Shown here in pieces: positions 12,510 to 20,912 of a stretch of 64,000 nucleotides of DNA; within the stretch, counting starts at the first letter, position 1, and every line of letters begins with the position of its first letter. Below the pieces are notes generated by a model that had not been told where the DNA came from, ran no database searches, and worked only from the letters and a program-made list of their open reading frames with translations. This stretch comes from Acidimicrobiia bacterium (GTDB lineage: Bacteria > Actinomycetota > Acidimicrobiia > Acidimicrobiales > Poriferisodalaceae), in the NCBI GenBank assembly GCA_022821985.1, contig JAJECP010000024.1, forward strand, positions 124,001-188,000. The letters run 5' to 3'. The translations under genes and the position numbers were made by a program.

Positions 12510-12634
12510 GGGGGAATGCTCGGGTCGGGAACACGGGCGCAGGCGGCTGAGCTAGCCGCTCACAGCGCACGGAAAGGCTACCGGCGTCGCCGTCCGTCGG
12601 ACCCGGGGCGCTCAGGCGTGGCCTGTTCGGCGGG

Positions 12635-15370
12635 TCAGCCCTTGGCGTCTGCCCACGTGGCGCCTGCAGCGACATGGACTTCCAACGGCACCGCCAGGTC
12701 GGCGGCATTGCGCATCACGTCGACCGTCAGATCGGTCACCTCGGCGGCTTCATCAGGCGGAACTTCCAGGATCACCTCATCGTGCACCTGCAGCACCAGC
12801 CGGCTGGCTGCGGACCGGGCCTGCAGGGCCTCGTCCAGCCGGATGAGCGCCACCTTGAAGATGTCGGCCGCGAGCCCCTGGATGGGGGCATTCATGGCCT
12901 GCCGCTCGGCGGCTTGGCGCACCCGGAAGTTGCGCGACGTCAACTCGGGGAGCGGGCGACGCCGGCCGAATGCCGTCTCGGTGTAGCCCCGCTCGCGGCT
13001 CTGCTCCACCACCCCGTCCATGAACGAGCGCACCTTGGGAAACGCTTCGAAGTAGGCGTCCAGGATCTCCGCCGCCTCGGCGGTGGGCACCCCGAGACGC
13101 TGGCCGAGGCCATATGCCTCCATCCCGTAGGCCAAGCCGTAGCTCACCATCTTCGCCACCGACCGCTGCTGCGGATCGACCTCGGCAGGGCTGATGCCGA
13201 ACAGGGATGCGGCGGTTGCGCTGTGGATGTCGTGGCCCGCCTCGAAGGCACCCACGAGACCCGGATCGCCGGACAGGTGGGCGATCACCCGCAGCTCGAT
13301 CTGGTTGTAGTCGGCAATCAGCAGCTCGAAGCCGCCAGCCGGAACGAATGCGCGCCGGAACAGCCGGCCCTGTTCGGTCCGCACCGGGATGTTGTGCAGG
13401 TTCGGGTCCTCGGAGCTGAGCCTGCCGGTGCGCGCCACCGTCTGGTTGAACGTGGCGTGGATGCGGCCGTCGGGCTCGACGCACTCGAGCAGGCTGACGC
13501 CATAGGTGGAACGCAGCTTCTCCACTTCCCGGAACGCCAGCAGCCGGTCCACGATGGGATGCTCACCCCGCAGCGACTCCAGCGCCGCTGCGCTCGTGGA
13601 GTAGCCGGTCTTGGTCTTGCGCTGGGGTGTCAACCCCAAGTCCTCGAAGAGCACTTCGGCAAGCTGCTTGGGTGAGTTGACATTGAGATCGTCGCGGCCG
13701 GCCAGCCGCCGTACTTCGGATTCCAGCGCGGACACCTCGCCCGTGAGGTGGTCGCGCAACGATTCGAGCTCGCTGCGGTCGACACCGATGCCTGCCGTTT
13801 CCATGCGAGCCAGCACGCTGATGAGCGGACGCTCCACATCCCTGTACAGGTCGGACATGCCCAGGCTCTCGAGCTGCTGATCGAGCATCGGCGCCAGCAT
13901 CGCCACCGCGAGGGCGTCACGAGCGGCCACGATGCCCTCGGTGGGTCCATCGGCGTCGAGGTCGTCGAAGCCCAGCTGGCCCTCGGTGCCGCCTCCGGCG
14001 AGCTCCGTGCCGCAATGCCGGGCGAGGAGCGTGCTCAGCTCGTCGCGGCCTTCCGACGGATGGATGAGATAGGCGGCGATCGAGGTGTCGACGGCCAGCC
14101 CGCCGAGCGCAGCGCCGGCGGCACCGTCGCCGGGCAGGCGGGCGAGTGCACGCATGAGCTCCTTCGCCTGGTGGACATGGACGCCCGGACCGTCAGCCCC
14201 CAGCAGACGGGTGCATGCTGCTGCGATCTCGGGCACAGCGAGATCATCAGGACTGAGCGCGAGCACCGTGCCCTGCGAGGGATCGTCAGCGACCGCCAGC
14301 ACACCCAGGGCGCCGTCGGCCGCGATGGTGAACCCGAGCGCGACCGGTTCGTCCCGGCGCGACAGTTCACTCAGCAGCCCGGCAGCATCGGCGCCGCGGG
14401 CGCCCCCCTCAGCGTCGACCGGCAGCAGCTGCACGTCAGCGAGCTGGGCCGTCTCGGGGGCACTCGCGCTCGGCACCAGCAGGCCGTCCAGCGAGGTGCC
14501 CGCCAAGGCGTCGCGCAGACGAGCGTGCAGGGTGCCGAACTCCAGGAACTCGAACGTGCGCGTCACGAGGTCGGCGTCGAACCCGCTCCACTGCAGATCG
14601 GCGGGCGTGACGTCGGTGGGCGCGTCGGTCCGCAGGGTCATCAAGTCGACGTTGCGCCGTACGACCTCGCCGTTGGCCGCAAGGTTCTCGGCCAGCTTCG
14701 GGGTCTGCTCGGCGGCGGCTGCCAGCAGCGCCTCGACACTGCCATATTTGTTGAGGAGCTTGGCGGCCGTCTTCTCCCCCACGCCAGGCACTCCCGGCAG
14801 GTTGTCGGACGGGTCGCCGCGGAGCGCTGCGTATTGCACGTACAGGTCCGGCGTGACGCCGGTGCGCTCGGCGATGCCCGCTTCGTCGTATAGCGCGTAG
14901 TCGGTGACCCCCCGGCGGTTGTAGAGCACCTGGATCTTGGGGTCGTGCACGAGTTGGTATACGTCGCGGTCACCGCTGACAATCAAGACATCGTCGCCGC
15001 GCTGTTCCGCCTCCGACGCCAGCGTCGCCAGCAAGTCGTCGGCCTCGAAGCCGGCGCAGTCGATCGCCGGGATGCTCAGCGATTCGAGCACCTGGCGCAC
15101 GAGGCCGAGCTGATCGATGAGCGTCGGCGGCGTCTCGTCGCGGTGAGCCTTGTATTCGGGTGCTGCGGTGTGGCGGAAGGTCGGCTCCCGACGATCGAAG
15201 CACACCGCGATCGCGTCGGGACGGTGGTCGCGCACCAGGTTGATGAGCATGGACGTGAATCCGAAGACGGCGCCGGTGGGCTGTCCTGAGCGGGTGGCCA
15301 TGTCCTCGGGCACGGCGAAGAAGGCCCGGTACGTGAGCGAGTTCCCGTCGAGCAAGAGGAGCTTCGACAT
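12635..15370 (-). CDS. polA: DNA polymerase I
   Basis: Gap-filling and Okazaki-processing polymerase with 5' nuclease; 911 residues. The 5' nuclease domain starts MSKLLLLDGNSLTYRAFFA and has the H3TH loop GVPGVGEKTAAKLL (about 1-300). The middle domain (about 310-495) has the exonuclease fold but no DxE metal motif: the equivalent strand reads ALGFTIAADG, so proofreading is probably lost. Polymerase motifs are intact: A (ADYNQIELR), B (QRSVAKMVSYGLAYG) and C (QVHDEVILE). The O-helix aromatic is Tyr rather than Phe, as in mycobacterial Pol I. It lies 125 bp upstream of rpsA. Confidence 0.98.
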   Translation of the reverse strand: MSKLLLLDGNSLTYRAFFAVPEDMATRSGQPTGAVFGFTSMLINLVRDHRPDAIAVCFDRREPTFRHTAAPEYKAHRDETPPTLIDQLGLVRQVLESLSIPAIDCAGFEADDLLATLASEAEQRGDDVLIVSGDRDVYQLVHDPKIQVLYNRRGVTDYALYDEAGIAERTGVTPDLYVQYAALRGDPSDNLPGVPGVGEKTAAKLLNKYGSVEALLAAAAEQTPKLAENLAANGEVVRRNVDLMTLRTDAPTDVTPADLQWSGFDADLVTRTFEFLEFGTLHARLRDALAGTSLDGLLVPSASAPETAQLADVQLLPVDAEGGARGADAAGLLSELSRRDEPVALGFTIAADGALGVLAVADDPSQGTVLALSPDDLAVPEIAAACTRLLGADGPGVHVHQAKELMRALARLPGDGAAGAALGGLAVDTSIAAYLIHPSEGRDELSTLLARHCGTELAGGGTEGQLGFDDLDADGPTEGIVAARDALAVAMLAPMLDQQLESLGMSDLYRDVERPLISVLARMETAGIGVDRSELESLRDHLTGEVSALESEVRRLAGRDDLNVNSPKQLAEVLFEDLGLTPQRKTKTGYSTSAAALESLRGEHPIVDRLLAFREVEKLRSTYGVSLLECVEPDGRIHATFNQTVARTGRLSSEDPNLHNIPVRTEQGRLFRRAFVPAGGFELLIADYNQIELRVIAHLSGDPGLVGAFEAGHDIHSATAASLFGISPAEVDPQQRSVAKMVSYGLAYGMEAYGLGQRLGVPTAEAAEILDAYFEAFPKVRSFMDGVVEQSRERGYTETAFGRRRPLPELTSRNFRVRQAAERQAMNAPIQGLAADIFKVALIRLDEALQARSAASRLVLQVHDEVILEVPPDEAAEVTDLTVDVMRNAADLAVPLEVHVAAGATWADAKG

Positions 15371-15439
15371 GGGAACTCTCCCAACGGGTCCGGGTGACGG
15401 TTGCGGAAGCCTGCCAACCGCAGGTGTCGAAGGGCGGGC

Positions 15440-16015
15440 TCAGGGGGTCAGCAGTCCATCGACGATCTGCTGGGCGATGTCCCGCATTCTCGCGCGGTTG
15501 GCCATCGCCGTACTCCGGATGAACTCGAAGGCATCCCGCTCGGAAAGCTGAAAATCGTCCATGAGCAGGCCCTTCGCGCGCTCCACCGCCTTACGCGTCT
15601 CCAGCTTCTCCTCGAGGCTCTCCACCGTGTCCTCGAGTTCTCGCATCTCGGTGAAACGCCCCCATGCCACCTCGATGGCCGAGACCAGTTCTTCCCGTTG
15701 GAACGGTTTCACCAGGTACGAGAGCACGCCGGCGTCGCGGGCTTCGGCGATGAGATGACGCTTGCTGAACGCTGTGAGGATCAGCACTGCGGATGTGCGG
15801 TCGCCGGCGACCTCTCGTGCCGCATCGAGGCCGTCGCGGCCGGGCATCTGGATGTCGAAGATGCACACCTCGGGTTGGTGCTGGCGTGCGAGCTCCACGG
15901 CTTCGTCGCCACGGCCAGTTTCCGCCACCACGACGTAGCCCTCGTCCTCGAGCATCTCGCGCAGATCGAGGCGGATGATGGCCTCGTCCTCTGCGATCAC
16001 GACTCGCTTCGACAC
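15440..16015 (-). CDS. ANTAR-domain response regulator (PdtaR-like antiterminator)
   Basis: A 191-residue two-domain protein. The receiver domain starts MSKRVVIAEDEAIIRLDLRE, with acidic pocket EDE, phospho-acceptor Asp in FDIQMPG, switch Thr in LTAF and Lys in VKPFQ. A coiled coil and a C-terminal ANTAR RNA-binding domain follow (about 130-185, KAVERAKGLLMDDFQLSERDAF). ANTAR regulators bind dual hexaloop RNA hairpins to prevent termination. In mycobacteria pdtaR lies next to polA, as here, which supports orthology; the partner kinase PdtaS is normally encoded elsewhere, and none is seen nearby. All receiver residues needed for phosphorylation are present. Confidence 0.93.
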   Translation of the reverse strand: MSKRVVIAEDEAIIRLDLREMLEDEGYVVVAETGRGDEAVELARQHQPEVCIFDIQMPGRDGLDAAREVAGDRTSAVLILTAFSKRHLIAEARDAGVLSYLVKPFQREELVSAIEVAWGRFTEMRELEDTVESLEEKLETRKAVERAKGLLMDDFQLSERDAFEFIRSTAMANRARMRDIAQQIVDGLLTP

Positions 16016-16096
16016 GCACGCTCCCCTCGCGGGACAGGGTCGGTCAGCCTACCGGTCGGGTTGTCGCGCCTCTCAGAGATTCATGCAGGCGTCGAG

Positions 16097-16179
16097 TGCC
16101 CGGGGCGGGAGTTGAACCCGCACGCCCGTGAGGGCAGAGGATTTTGAGTCCCCCGTGTCTGCCGTTTCACCACCCGGGC
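16097..16179 (-). tRNA. tRNA-Leu (anticodon CAA)
   Basis: On the minus strand there is a class II tRNA. The acceptor stem is GCCCGGG/CCCGGGC (16173-16179 with 16098-16104), with discriminator A at 16097. The anticodon loop is CTCAAAA, giving CAA for codon UUG. The variable arm is long (GCCC/GGGC), as needed for Leu, and the T-loop is GGTTCAACTCC. The 3' CCA is not encoded. It sits between the ANTAR regulator and fabD and faces away from fabD. Confidence 0.95.
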
Positions 16180-16200
16180 CTTGGGGCGGCTCAGCGTACC

Positions 16201-16248
16201 CCCGGGCCCGAGCGTCCCGTGAGCGGAGCGAACGAGAGCGGAGCGAAG
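16201..16248. repeat. GC-rich dispersed repeat, copy 1
   Basis: Contains the 12-base unit GAGCGGAGCGAA twice (16221-16232 and 16236-16247, period 15). The whole stretch is similar, in reverse complement, to 19364-19408 and in part to 49033-49049. It lies in the intergenic stretch before fabD. Its role is unknown; it resembles the extragenic repeats common in GC-rich actinobacteria. The remainder of 16180-16373 shows no gene. Confidence 0.5.
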
Positions 16249-16373
16249 GGCCAGAAAGGTCGCTCTCGGCCCGGGAAGCCACCTACCCTTTCCCCCAATC
16301 CGATTGTGCGTTCACTGCGCCGCGGCTCGGGCACCGACCCGGTCTTCCGCCCAGGCGCTGCGTAGGAGGCCGA

Positions 16374-17558
16374 GTGCTCGCATTCACATTCCCGGGCCAG
16401 GGCTCGCAGCAGCAAGGCATGGGCGAGCCGTGGACGGCGCACGAGTCGTGGGAGCTGGTCACCGAGGCGTCCGACGCCTGCGGGCGCGATGTCGCTGCGC
16501 TGCTGCTGGAAGCCGACGCCGACGAGCTGCGCCATACGCGCAATTCGCAGCTCTCGACGTTCGTGCTGTCGATGGTGGTGCTCGATGCGGTCGAGCGCAC
16601 GGGCGCGACGTTCTCGTGTGCCGCCGGGCACTCGCTAGGCGAATACAGCGCTTTGACCGCAACCGGGGCCCTGGCGTACGACGACGCGGTGCGGCTGGTT
16701 GCCGAGCGAGGCGAGGCCATGCAGGTTGCTGCCGATGAGCAGGAAGGGACCATGGCGGCCGTGCTGGGTCTCGACGACAACCTCGTGGCAGAGGCGTGCG
16801 ACGCCACGCCAGGCGACGTCTGGGTCGCCAACTACAACGCGCCGGGCCAAGTCGTCATTGCAGGCGCACCGGACGCCGTCGCCGTCGCCGGCGACGAAGC
16901 GAAGGCGGCGGGCGCGAAACGGCTCATGGGCTTGCCCGTGGGCGGCGCATTCCACACGCCGTTCATGCAGCCGGCCAGGGATCGGCTGCGCAAGGCGCTG
17001 GCCGAGGTCGAGATCCGGGCCCCCAGCGTTCCGGTGGTTGCCAATGTCGATGCCCAGCCGCGTGCTGACGCTGACGAGTGGCGCACGCTGCTGGCACAGC
17101 AGCTCACCAGCCCGGTGCTGTGGCGCGCGAGCCTCCATGCGCTGGCCGACGCCGGCGTCACCACCTTCGTGGAGCTCGGCCCGGGCAAGGTGCTGACCGG
17201 CATGACCAAGCGGACGCATCGAGGTGCGACATCGATGTCGGTCGGAACGCCGGCCGAGATCGACACGCTGATGGAGACGCTCGCCACCGATGCGCCCTCA
17301 GCGCCGACCGTGCTGGGCGGCGAGAACCTGTACGTCACCGAACGCCTCATCGTGAGCCCGTGCGCCGGCATCTTCACGCTCAGCGCCGGTGTCGGCGACG
17401 GCCAGCAAGTCAAGGTGGGTGATGTCATCGGCCATGTGGCCGGGGAAGAAGTGCGCTCTGCGTTCGCGGGTACTGTCATGGGGATCATGGCCGTAGAAGG
17501 CGAACGGGTCACCGCACGGCAGCCCGTTGCGTGGCTGCGGACGCCAGCCGGCAGCTAA
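16374..17558 (+). CDS. fabD: Malonyl-CoA:ACP transacylase with C-terminal biotinyl/lipoyl-like domain
   Basis: Transfers malonyl from CoA to ACP for type II fatty-acid synthesis. It has 394 residues from GTG 16374, chosen because FTFPGQGSQQQGM is the family N-terminus and AGGAGG lies 4 bp upstream. The catalytic dyad is Ser87 (GHSLGEYSAL) and His194 (GGAFHTPF). Residues 1 to about 300 cover the normal family length. The last 80 residues (from ENLYVTERLIVSP) look like a biotinyl/lipoyl-type beta-barrel (GVGDGQQVKVGDVIGHV, RSAFAGTVMGIMAVEGERV, QPVAWL), but the usual modified Lys position reads MGIMAVEG, with no Lys. It is first gene of the fab cluster. Confidence 0.92.
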   Translation: MLAFTFPGQGSQQQGMGEPWTAHESWELVTEASDACGRDVAALLLEADADELRHTRNSQLSTFVLSMVVLDAVERTGATFSCAAGHSLGEYSALTATGALAYDDAVRLVAERGEAMQVAADEQEGTMAAVLGLDDNLVAEACDATPGDVWVANYNAPGQVVIAGAPDAVAVAGDEAKAAGAKRLMGLPVGGAFHTPFMQPARDRLRKALAEVEIRAPSVPVVANVDAQPRADADEWRTLLAQQLTSPVLWRASLHALADAGVTTFVELGPGKVLTGMTKRTHRGATSMSVGTPAEIDTLMETLATDAPSAPTVLGGENLYVTERLIVSPCAGIFTLSAGVGDGQQVKVGDVIGHVAGEEVRSAFAGTVMGIMAVEGERVTARQPVAWLRTPAGS

Positions 17559-17587
17559 GCGGCCGGCACCTGAAGGGGAGGCCACAG

Positions 17588-18553
17588 ATGACGCTCAGCG
17601 TGGGAAACGCATCCAGCGCGCGCATTGTCGGCATCGGGACCGCGCTCGGCGAGCGCGTCCTCACCAACGAAGATCTTGCCGAGATGGTCGACACCTCCGA
17701 TGAGTGGATCATCGAGCGCACCGGCATCAAGCAGCGGAACATCGGCGGCACCACCGCCGGCCTGGCCGCACGTGCCGGAACCGCTGCCATGGAGGTCGCC
17801 GGCGTCGATCCATCGAGCATCGACATGCTCATTCTGGCCACCACCACGCCGGATCGTTGCGTTCCGGCCTCGTCGTCGCGGGTGCAAGAGGCACTCGGCC
17901 TCGACTGCGGCGCCATGGACGTCAACGCCGCCTGCTCAGGATTCGTCTACTCGCTGGTGGCCGGCCACGGCATGATCGCGATGGGTCACGAGCGGGTGCT
18001 GGTCATCGGTGCCGAAGTGCTCTCCCGGATCACCGACTGGACCGATCGGGCCACCTGCATCCTGTTCGCCGACGGCTCGGGCGCCGCCGTACTCGAGCGC
18101 AGCGAGCAGGGCTCAGACCTGCTCGGCTGGCACGTCTCAAGCGACGGTTCCATGGAGGAGCAGCTGTACTGCGAGCACGACGGCTACATCCAGATGGCCG
18201 GCCAAGCGGTGTTCAAGAAGGCCGTGCTGGTGATGGAGGAGTCGGCGCGCCAATCGATGAAGCAGGCGGGACTGACGGCCGACGACATCGACGTGGTGGT
18301 GCCCCATCAGGCCAACGTCCGCATCGTCGAGACTGCCTGCAAGCGGCTGCGCATCCCCTACGAGAAGGCCGCGATGGTGATCGAGCGCACCGGCAACACT
18401 TCGTCGGCCTCGATTCCCCTCGCGCTCGACGACGCCGTGCGCAGCGGCCGGATCAACGAGGGCGACAACGTGCTGCTCGTCGGCTTCGGCGCCGGCATGA
18501 CATCGGCGTCGGCACTGCTGCGCTGGTCGGGTGCCCCCGCCCGCGCTAGCTGA
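17588..18553 (+). CDS. fabH: Beta-ketoacyl-ACP synthase III
   Basis: Condenses acyl-CoA with malonyl-ACP to start fatty-acid synthesis. It has 321 residues. The catalytic triad is Cys116 (NAACSGF), His240 (VPHQANVRI) and Asn in ERTGNTSSAS. The N-terminus ARIVGIGTALGERVLTN and DTSDEWIIERTGI are family signatures. The ATG at 17588 is preceded by AGGGGAGG. It lies 29 bp after fabD and is surely co-transcribed. The acyl primer (straight or branched) cannot be read reliably from the sequence. Confidence 0.97.
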   Translation: MTLSVGNASSARIVGIGTALGERVLTNEDLAEMVDTSDEWIIERTGIKQRNIGGTTAGLAARAGTAAMEVAGVDPSSIDMLILATTTPDRCVPASSSRVQEALGLDCGAMDVNAACSGFVYSLVAGHGMIAMGHERVLVIGAEVLSRITDWTDRATCILFADGSGAAVLERSEQGSDLLGWHVSSDGSMEEQLYCEHDGYIQMAGQAVFKKAVLVMEESARQSMKQAGLTADDIDVVVPHQANVRIVETACKRLRIPYEKAAMVIERTGNTSSASIPLALDDAVRSGRINEGDNVLLVGFGAGMTSASALLRWSGAPARAS

Positions 18554-18584
18554 TCGCCGCCGAGCGCCACGTACACGGCTCACG

Positions 18585-19331
18585 ATGAATCAGCCCACGA
18601 GCCTGCCTCGAGTGCGCCCCGCAACAGCACGCACCGTCCTCGTCACCGGCGGCAGCCGCGGCATCGGTCTGGCCACGGCCCAGTTGTTTGCCGATGCAGG
18701 CCACCGCGTGGCGGTAACCAGCCGCACCGAGGCCCCAGACGACGACCGCCTGCTGTGGGTGGCGTGCGACCAAGCCGACAGCGATGCGGTCGATGCCGCC
18801 TACGAGTCGATCGAGGCTGAGATCGGTCCGGTGGAGATCCTGGTCGCGAATGCCGGGATCACCCGTGACCAGCTCGTGCTGCGCATGGCCGACGACGACT
18901 TCGCGGCTGTCGTCGACACCAATCTGACCGGCGCCTACCGGATGGCCAAACGGGCGGCGCGACCGATGCTGCGCGCACGCTGGGGGCGGCTGATCTTCGT
19001 TTCCTCGGTGGTCGGGCTGCTGGGCTCGGCCGGACAGGTCAACTACGCGGCGTCCAAGGCCGGCCTCGTAGGCATGGCCCGATCACTGGCCCGAGAACTC
19101 GGTTCGCGCGGCATCACCGCGAATGTCGTCGCGCCCGGGCCGGTAGCCACCGAGATGTTCGGCGCATTGAACGACGAGCAGCAGGCCGCCATCACCGACG
19201 CTGTGCCCCTGGGACGGGTGGCAGAACCGTCCGAGATAGCCGCTGCGGTAGCGTTTCTCGCGTCCGACGAGGGCGCGTACATCACAGGCGCCGTGATCCC
19301 TGTCGACGGCGGGCTGGGAATGGGCCATTGA
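18585..19331 (+). CDS. fabG: 3-oxoacyl-ACP reductase (SDR family)
   Basis: NADPH-dependent reduction of 3-oxoacyl-ACP. It is a 248-residue short-chain dehydrogenase with cofactor loop TGGSRGIG (21-28), NAG (89-91), catalytic Ser140/141, Tyr154 and Lys158 (YAASK), and C-terminal GAVIPVDGGLGMGH. Its position between fabH and acpP supports FabG over another SDR. The start ATG 18585 skips a Pro/Arg-rich extension. There is 31 bp to the fabH stop, but 163 bp downstream to acpP, so acpP-fabF may have an extra promoter. Confidence 0.9.
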   Translation: MNQPTSLPRVRPATARTVLVTGGSRGIGLATAQLFADAGHRVAVTSRTEAPDDDRLLWVACDQADSDAVDAAYESIEAEIGPVEILVANAGITRDQLVLRMADDDFAAVVDTNLTGAYRMAKRAARPMLRARWGRLIFVSSVVGLLGSAGQVNYAASKAGLVGMARSLARELGSRGITANVVAPGPVATEMFGALNDEQQAAITDAVPLGRVAEPSEIAAAVAFLASDEGAYITGAVIPVDGGLGMGH

Positions 19332-19363
19332 GCGACACTCCAGCCACAGCTTGGGCCTGCGCT

Positions 19364-19408
19364 TCCCGCTCTTGTTCGCTTCGCTCACGGGCCGCTCGGG
19401 CCACGGCT
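19364..19408. repeat. GC-rich dispersed repeat, copy 2
   Basis: Within the 163-bp fabG-acpP gap (19332-19494). TCCCGCTCTTGTTCGCT at 19364-19380, followed by TCGCTCACGGGCCGCTCGGG, matches the reverse complement of the copy before fabD and shares 17 exact bases with 49033-49049. The rest of the gap holds TACACT (a possible -10 hexamer) near 19430, but no convincing -35. Confidence 0.5.
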
Positions 19409-19494
19409 TCGCCATTCGGCTCAGCCTCTACACTGCGCATTCGCACGGCCGTCGGGGGCTCGTGCGGAGACCGCCCACACATGAGGGGATCAGC

Positions 19495-19728
19495 ATGAGT
19501 GACACGTTGGATCGATTCCGTGACTGCGCCGTCGAGGTGCTGGCCGTGGATCCCGAGCAAGTCACACCTGAGGCCAGCTTCGCCGACGACCTCGACGCCG
19601 ACAGCCTGGACTTGGTCGAGCTGGTGATGGCCTTGGAAGAGGAGTTCGACATCAGCGTGGACGAGGAAGAACTGGAAGACGTCACCACCGTCGCCCACGC
19701 GATCCAGCTGGTCGAATCGAAACTGTGA
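19495..19728 (+). CDS. acpP: Acyl carrier protein
   Basis: Carries growing acyl chains on a 4'-phosphopantetheine arm. It is a small acidic protein of 77 residues with the attachment serine in DADSLDLVEL, flanked by the FADDLDADSLD consensus and EEEFDISVDEEE. The ATG at 19495 gives the usual ACP length; the frame is open further upstream across the intergenic repeat and that part is not protein-like. The final TGA overlaps the GTG of fabF (GTGA), showing translational coupling. Confidence 0.96.
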   Translation: MSDTLDRFRDCAVEVLAVDPEQVTPEASFADDLDADSLDLVELVMALEEEFDISVDEEELEDVTTVAHAIQLVESKL

Positions 19729-20900
19729 GCGTCGGCCGTCGGGTAGCTGTCGTCGGCCTCGGCGTCGTCTCGTGCGCCGGAACCGGCGTTGACGATTTCT
19801 GGCAGGGGCTGAACTCCGCGCCGCCAGAAGGTGAGCGCCGCGTCAACGACTTCGATCCGTCGCCGTACTACGACAATCCCAAGGAGGCTCGGCGGGCAGA
19901 TCGCTCGACCCAGCTCGGGATGGCATCGGCTGCGCAGGCCATCGCCGACGCAGGGGAACTGGCGACCGACCCGGATCGTTGCGGCGTGATCTACGGCACC
20001 GGTGTCGGCGGCCTGCAGACGTTCGAAGACCAGGTACTCGTGCTGGATCGCAAGGGCGCGCGCCGGGTATCGCCATTCATGGTCCCGATGATGATGCCGA
20101 ACGCCCCTGGTGCCGCCATCTCCATGAGGTACGGCCTCGCCGGGCCCTGCGAGGTGCTCACGACTGCATGTGCGGCAGGGACGCACTCGATCGGGTACGC
20201 GGCGCGGCTCATCCGCCTCGGCGTCGCCGACGTGATCGTGGCCGGCGGCTGCGAGTCGGTGATGACGCCGGTGGGCACTGCCGGTTTCGTCAACATGACC
20301 GCCCTGTCGAACAGCGGCATCTCGATGCCGTTCGACAAGAACCGCGACGGCTTCATGATGACCGAGGGCGCCGCCACCCTGGTGCTCGAGGAATGGGACT
20401 CGGCGGTCGCGCGAGGTGCCACGATCTGGGGCGAGGTGCTCGGCACCGCCTCGAATGCCGATGCCCACCACATCACCGCACCGGCGCCCGGCGGCGCAGG
20501 CGCGCTGCGCTGCATGCAGCTCGCCATCGATGACGCTGGCCTCACGCCCGACGACATCGTCCACGTGAACGCGCACGGCACATCGACCCCGCTGAACGAC
20601 GCAGCTGAAGCAGAAGCGCTCAACAAGCTGTTCGGGCCCAACGGTCCGCTCGTGACCTCGACCAAGGGTGTGACGGGCCATGCGCTTGGCGCAGCAGGCG
20701 CGCTGGAGGCCATCGCCGTGCTGCTCGCGATGCACCACCGCAAGATCCCGGCGACGGCCGGCTGGACGACACCCGATCCTGAACTCGCGGAGTTCCGCTT
20801 GGTGACCGGTCAGGCGGCCGATTGGGAGCCAGGCCCCTCGATCAGCAACTCATTCGGCTTCGGCGGCCATAACGGCTGCGTAGTGCTCGGCCCCGCCTGA
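19725..20900 (+). CDS. fabF: Beta-ketoacyl-ACP synthase II
   Basis: Elongating condensing enzyme of type II fatty-acid synthesis; 391 residues. The catalytic Cys is in TTACAAGTHSIGYA, with the two His in VNAHGTSTPLND and GVTGHALGAAGALE, and C-terminal NSFGFGGHNGCVVLG. It starts GTG 19725, overlapping the acpP stop. The start VGRRVAVVGLGVVSCAGTG is normal. It is the last gene of the fabD-H-G-acpP-F cluster and converges on a serine hydrolase gene 12 bp away. Confidence 0.97.
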   Translation: MSVGRRVAVVGLGVVSCAGTGVDDFWQGLNSAPPEGERRVNDFDPSPYYDNPKEARRADRSTQLGMASAAQAIADAGELATDPDRCGVIYGTGVGGLQTFEDQVLVLDRKGARRVSPFMVPMMMPNAPGAAISMRYGLAGPCEVLTTACAAGTHSIGYAARLIRLGVADVIVAGGCESVMTPVGTAGFVNMTALSNSGISMPFDKNRDGFMMTEGAATLVLEEWDSAVARGATIWGEVLGTASNADAHHITAPAPGGAGALRCMQLAIDDAGLTPDDIVHVNAHGTSTPLNDAAEAEALNKLFGPNGPLVTSTKGVTGHALGAAGALEAIAVLLAMHHRKIPATAGWTTPDPELAEFRLVTGQAADWEPGPSISNSFGFGGHNGCVVLGPA

Positions 20901-20912
20901 GCGGGCACGCGA

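Noticed and set aside
16128-16373. In-frame N-terminal extension of fabD over the tRNA and repeat
   Set aside because: FabD homology starts at GTG 16374, which has an AGGAGG; the extension crosses the tRNA-Leu gene and the repeat and is Arg/Ser-rich.
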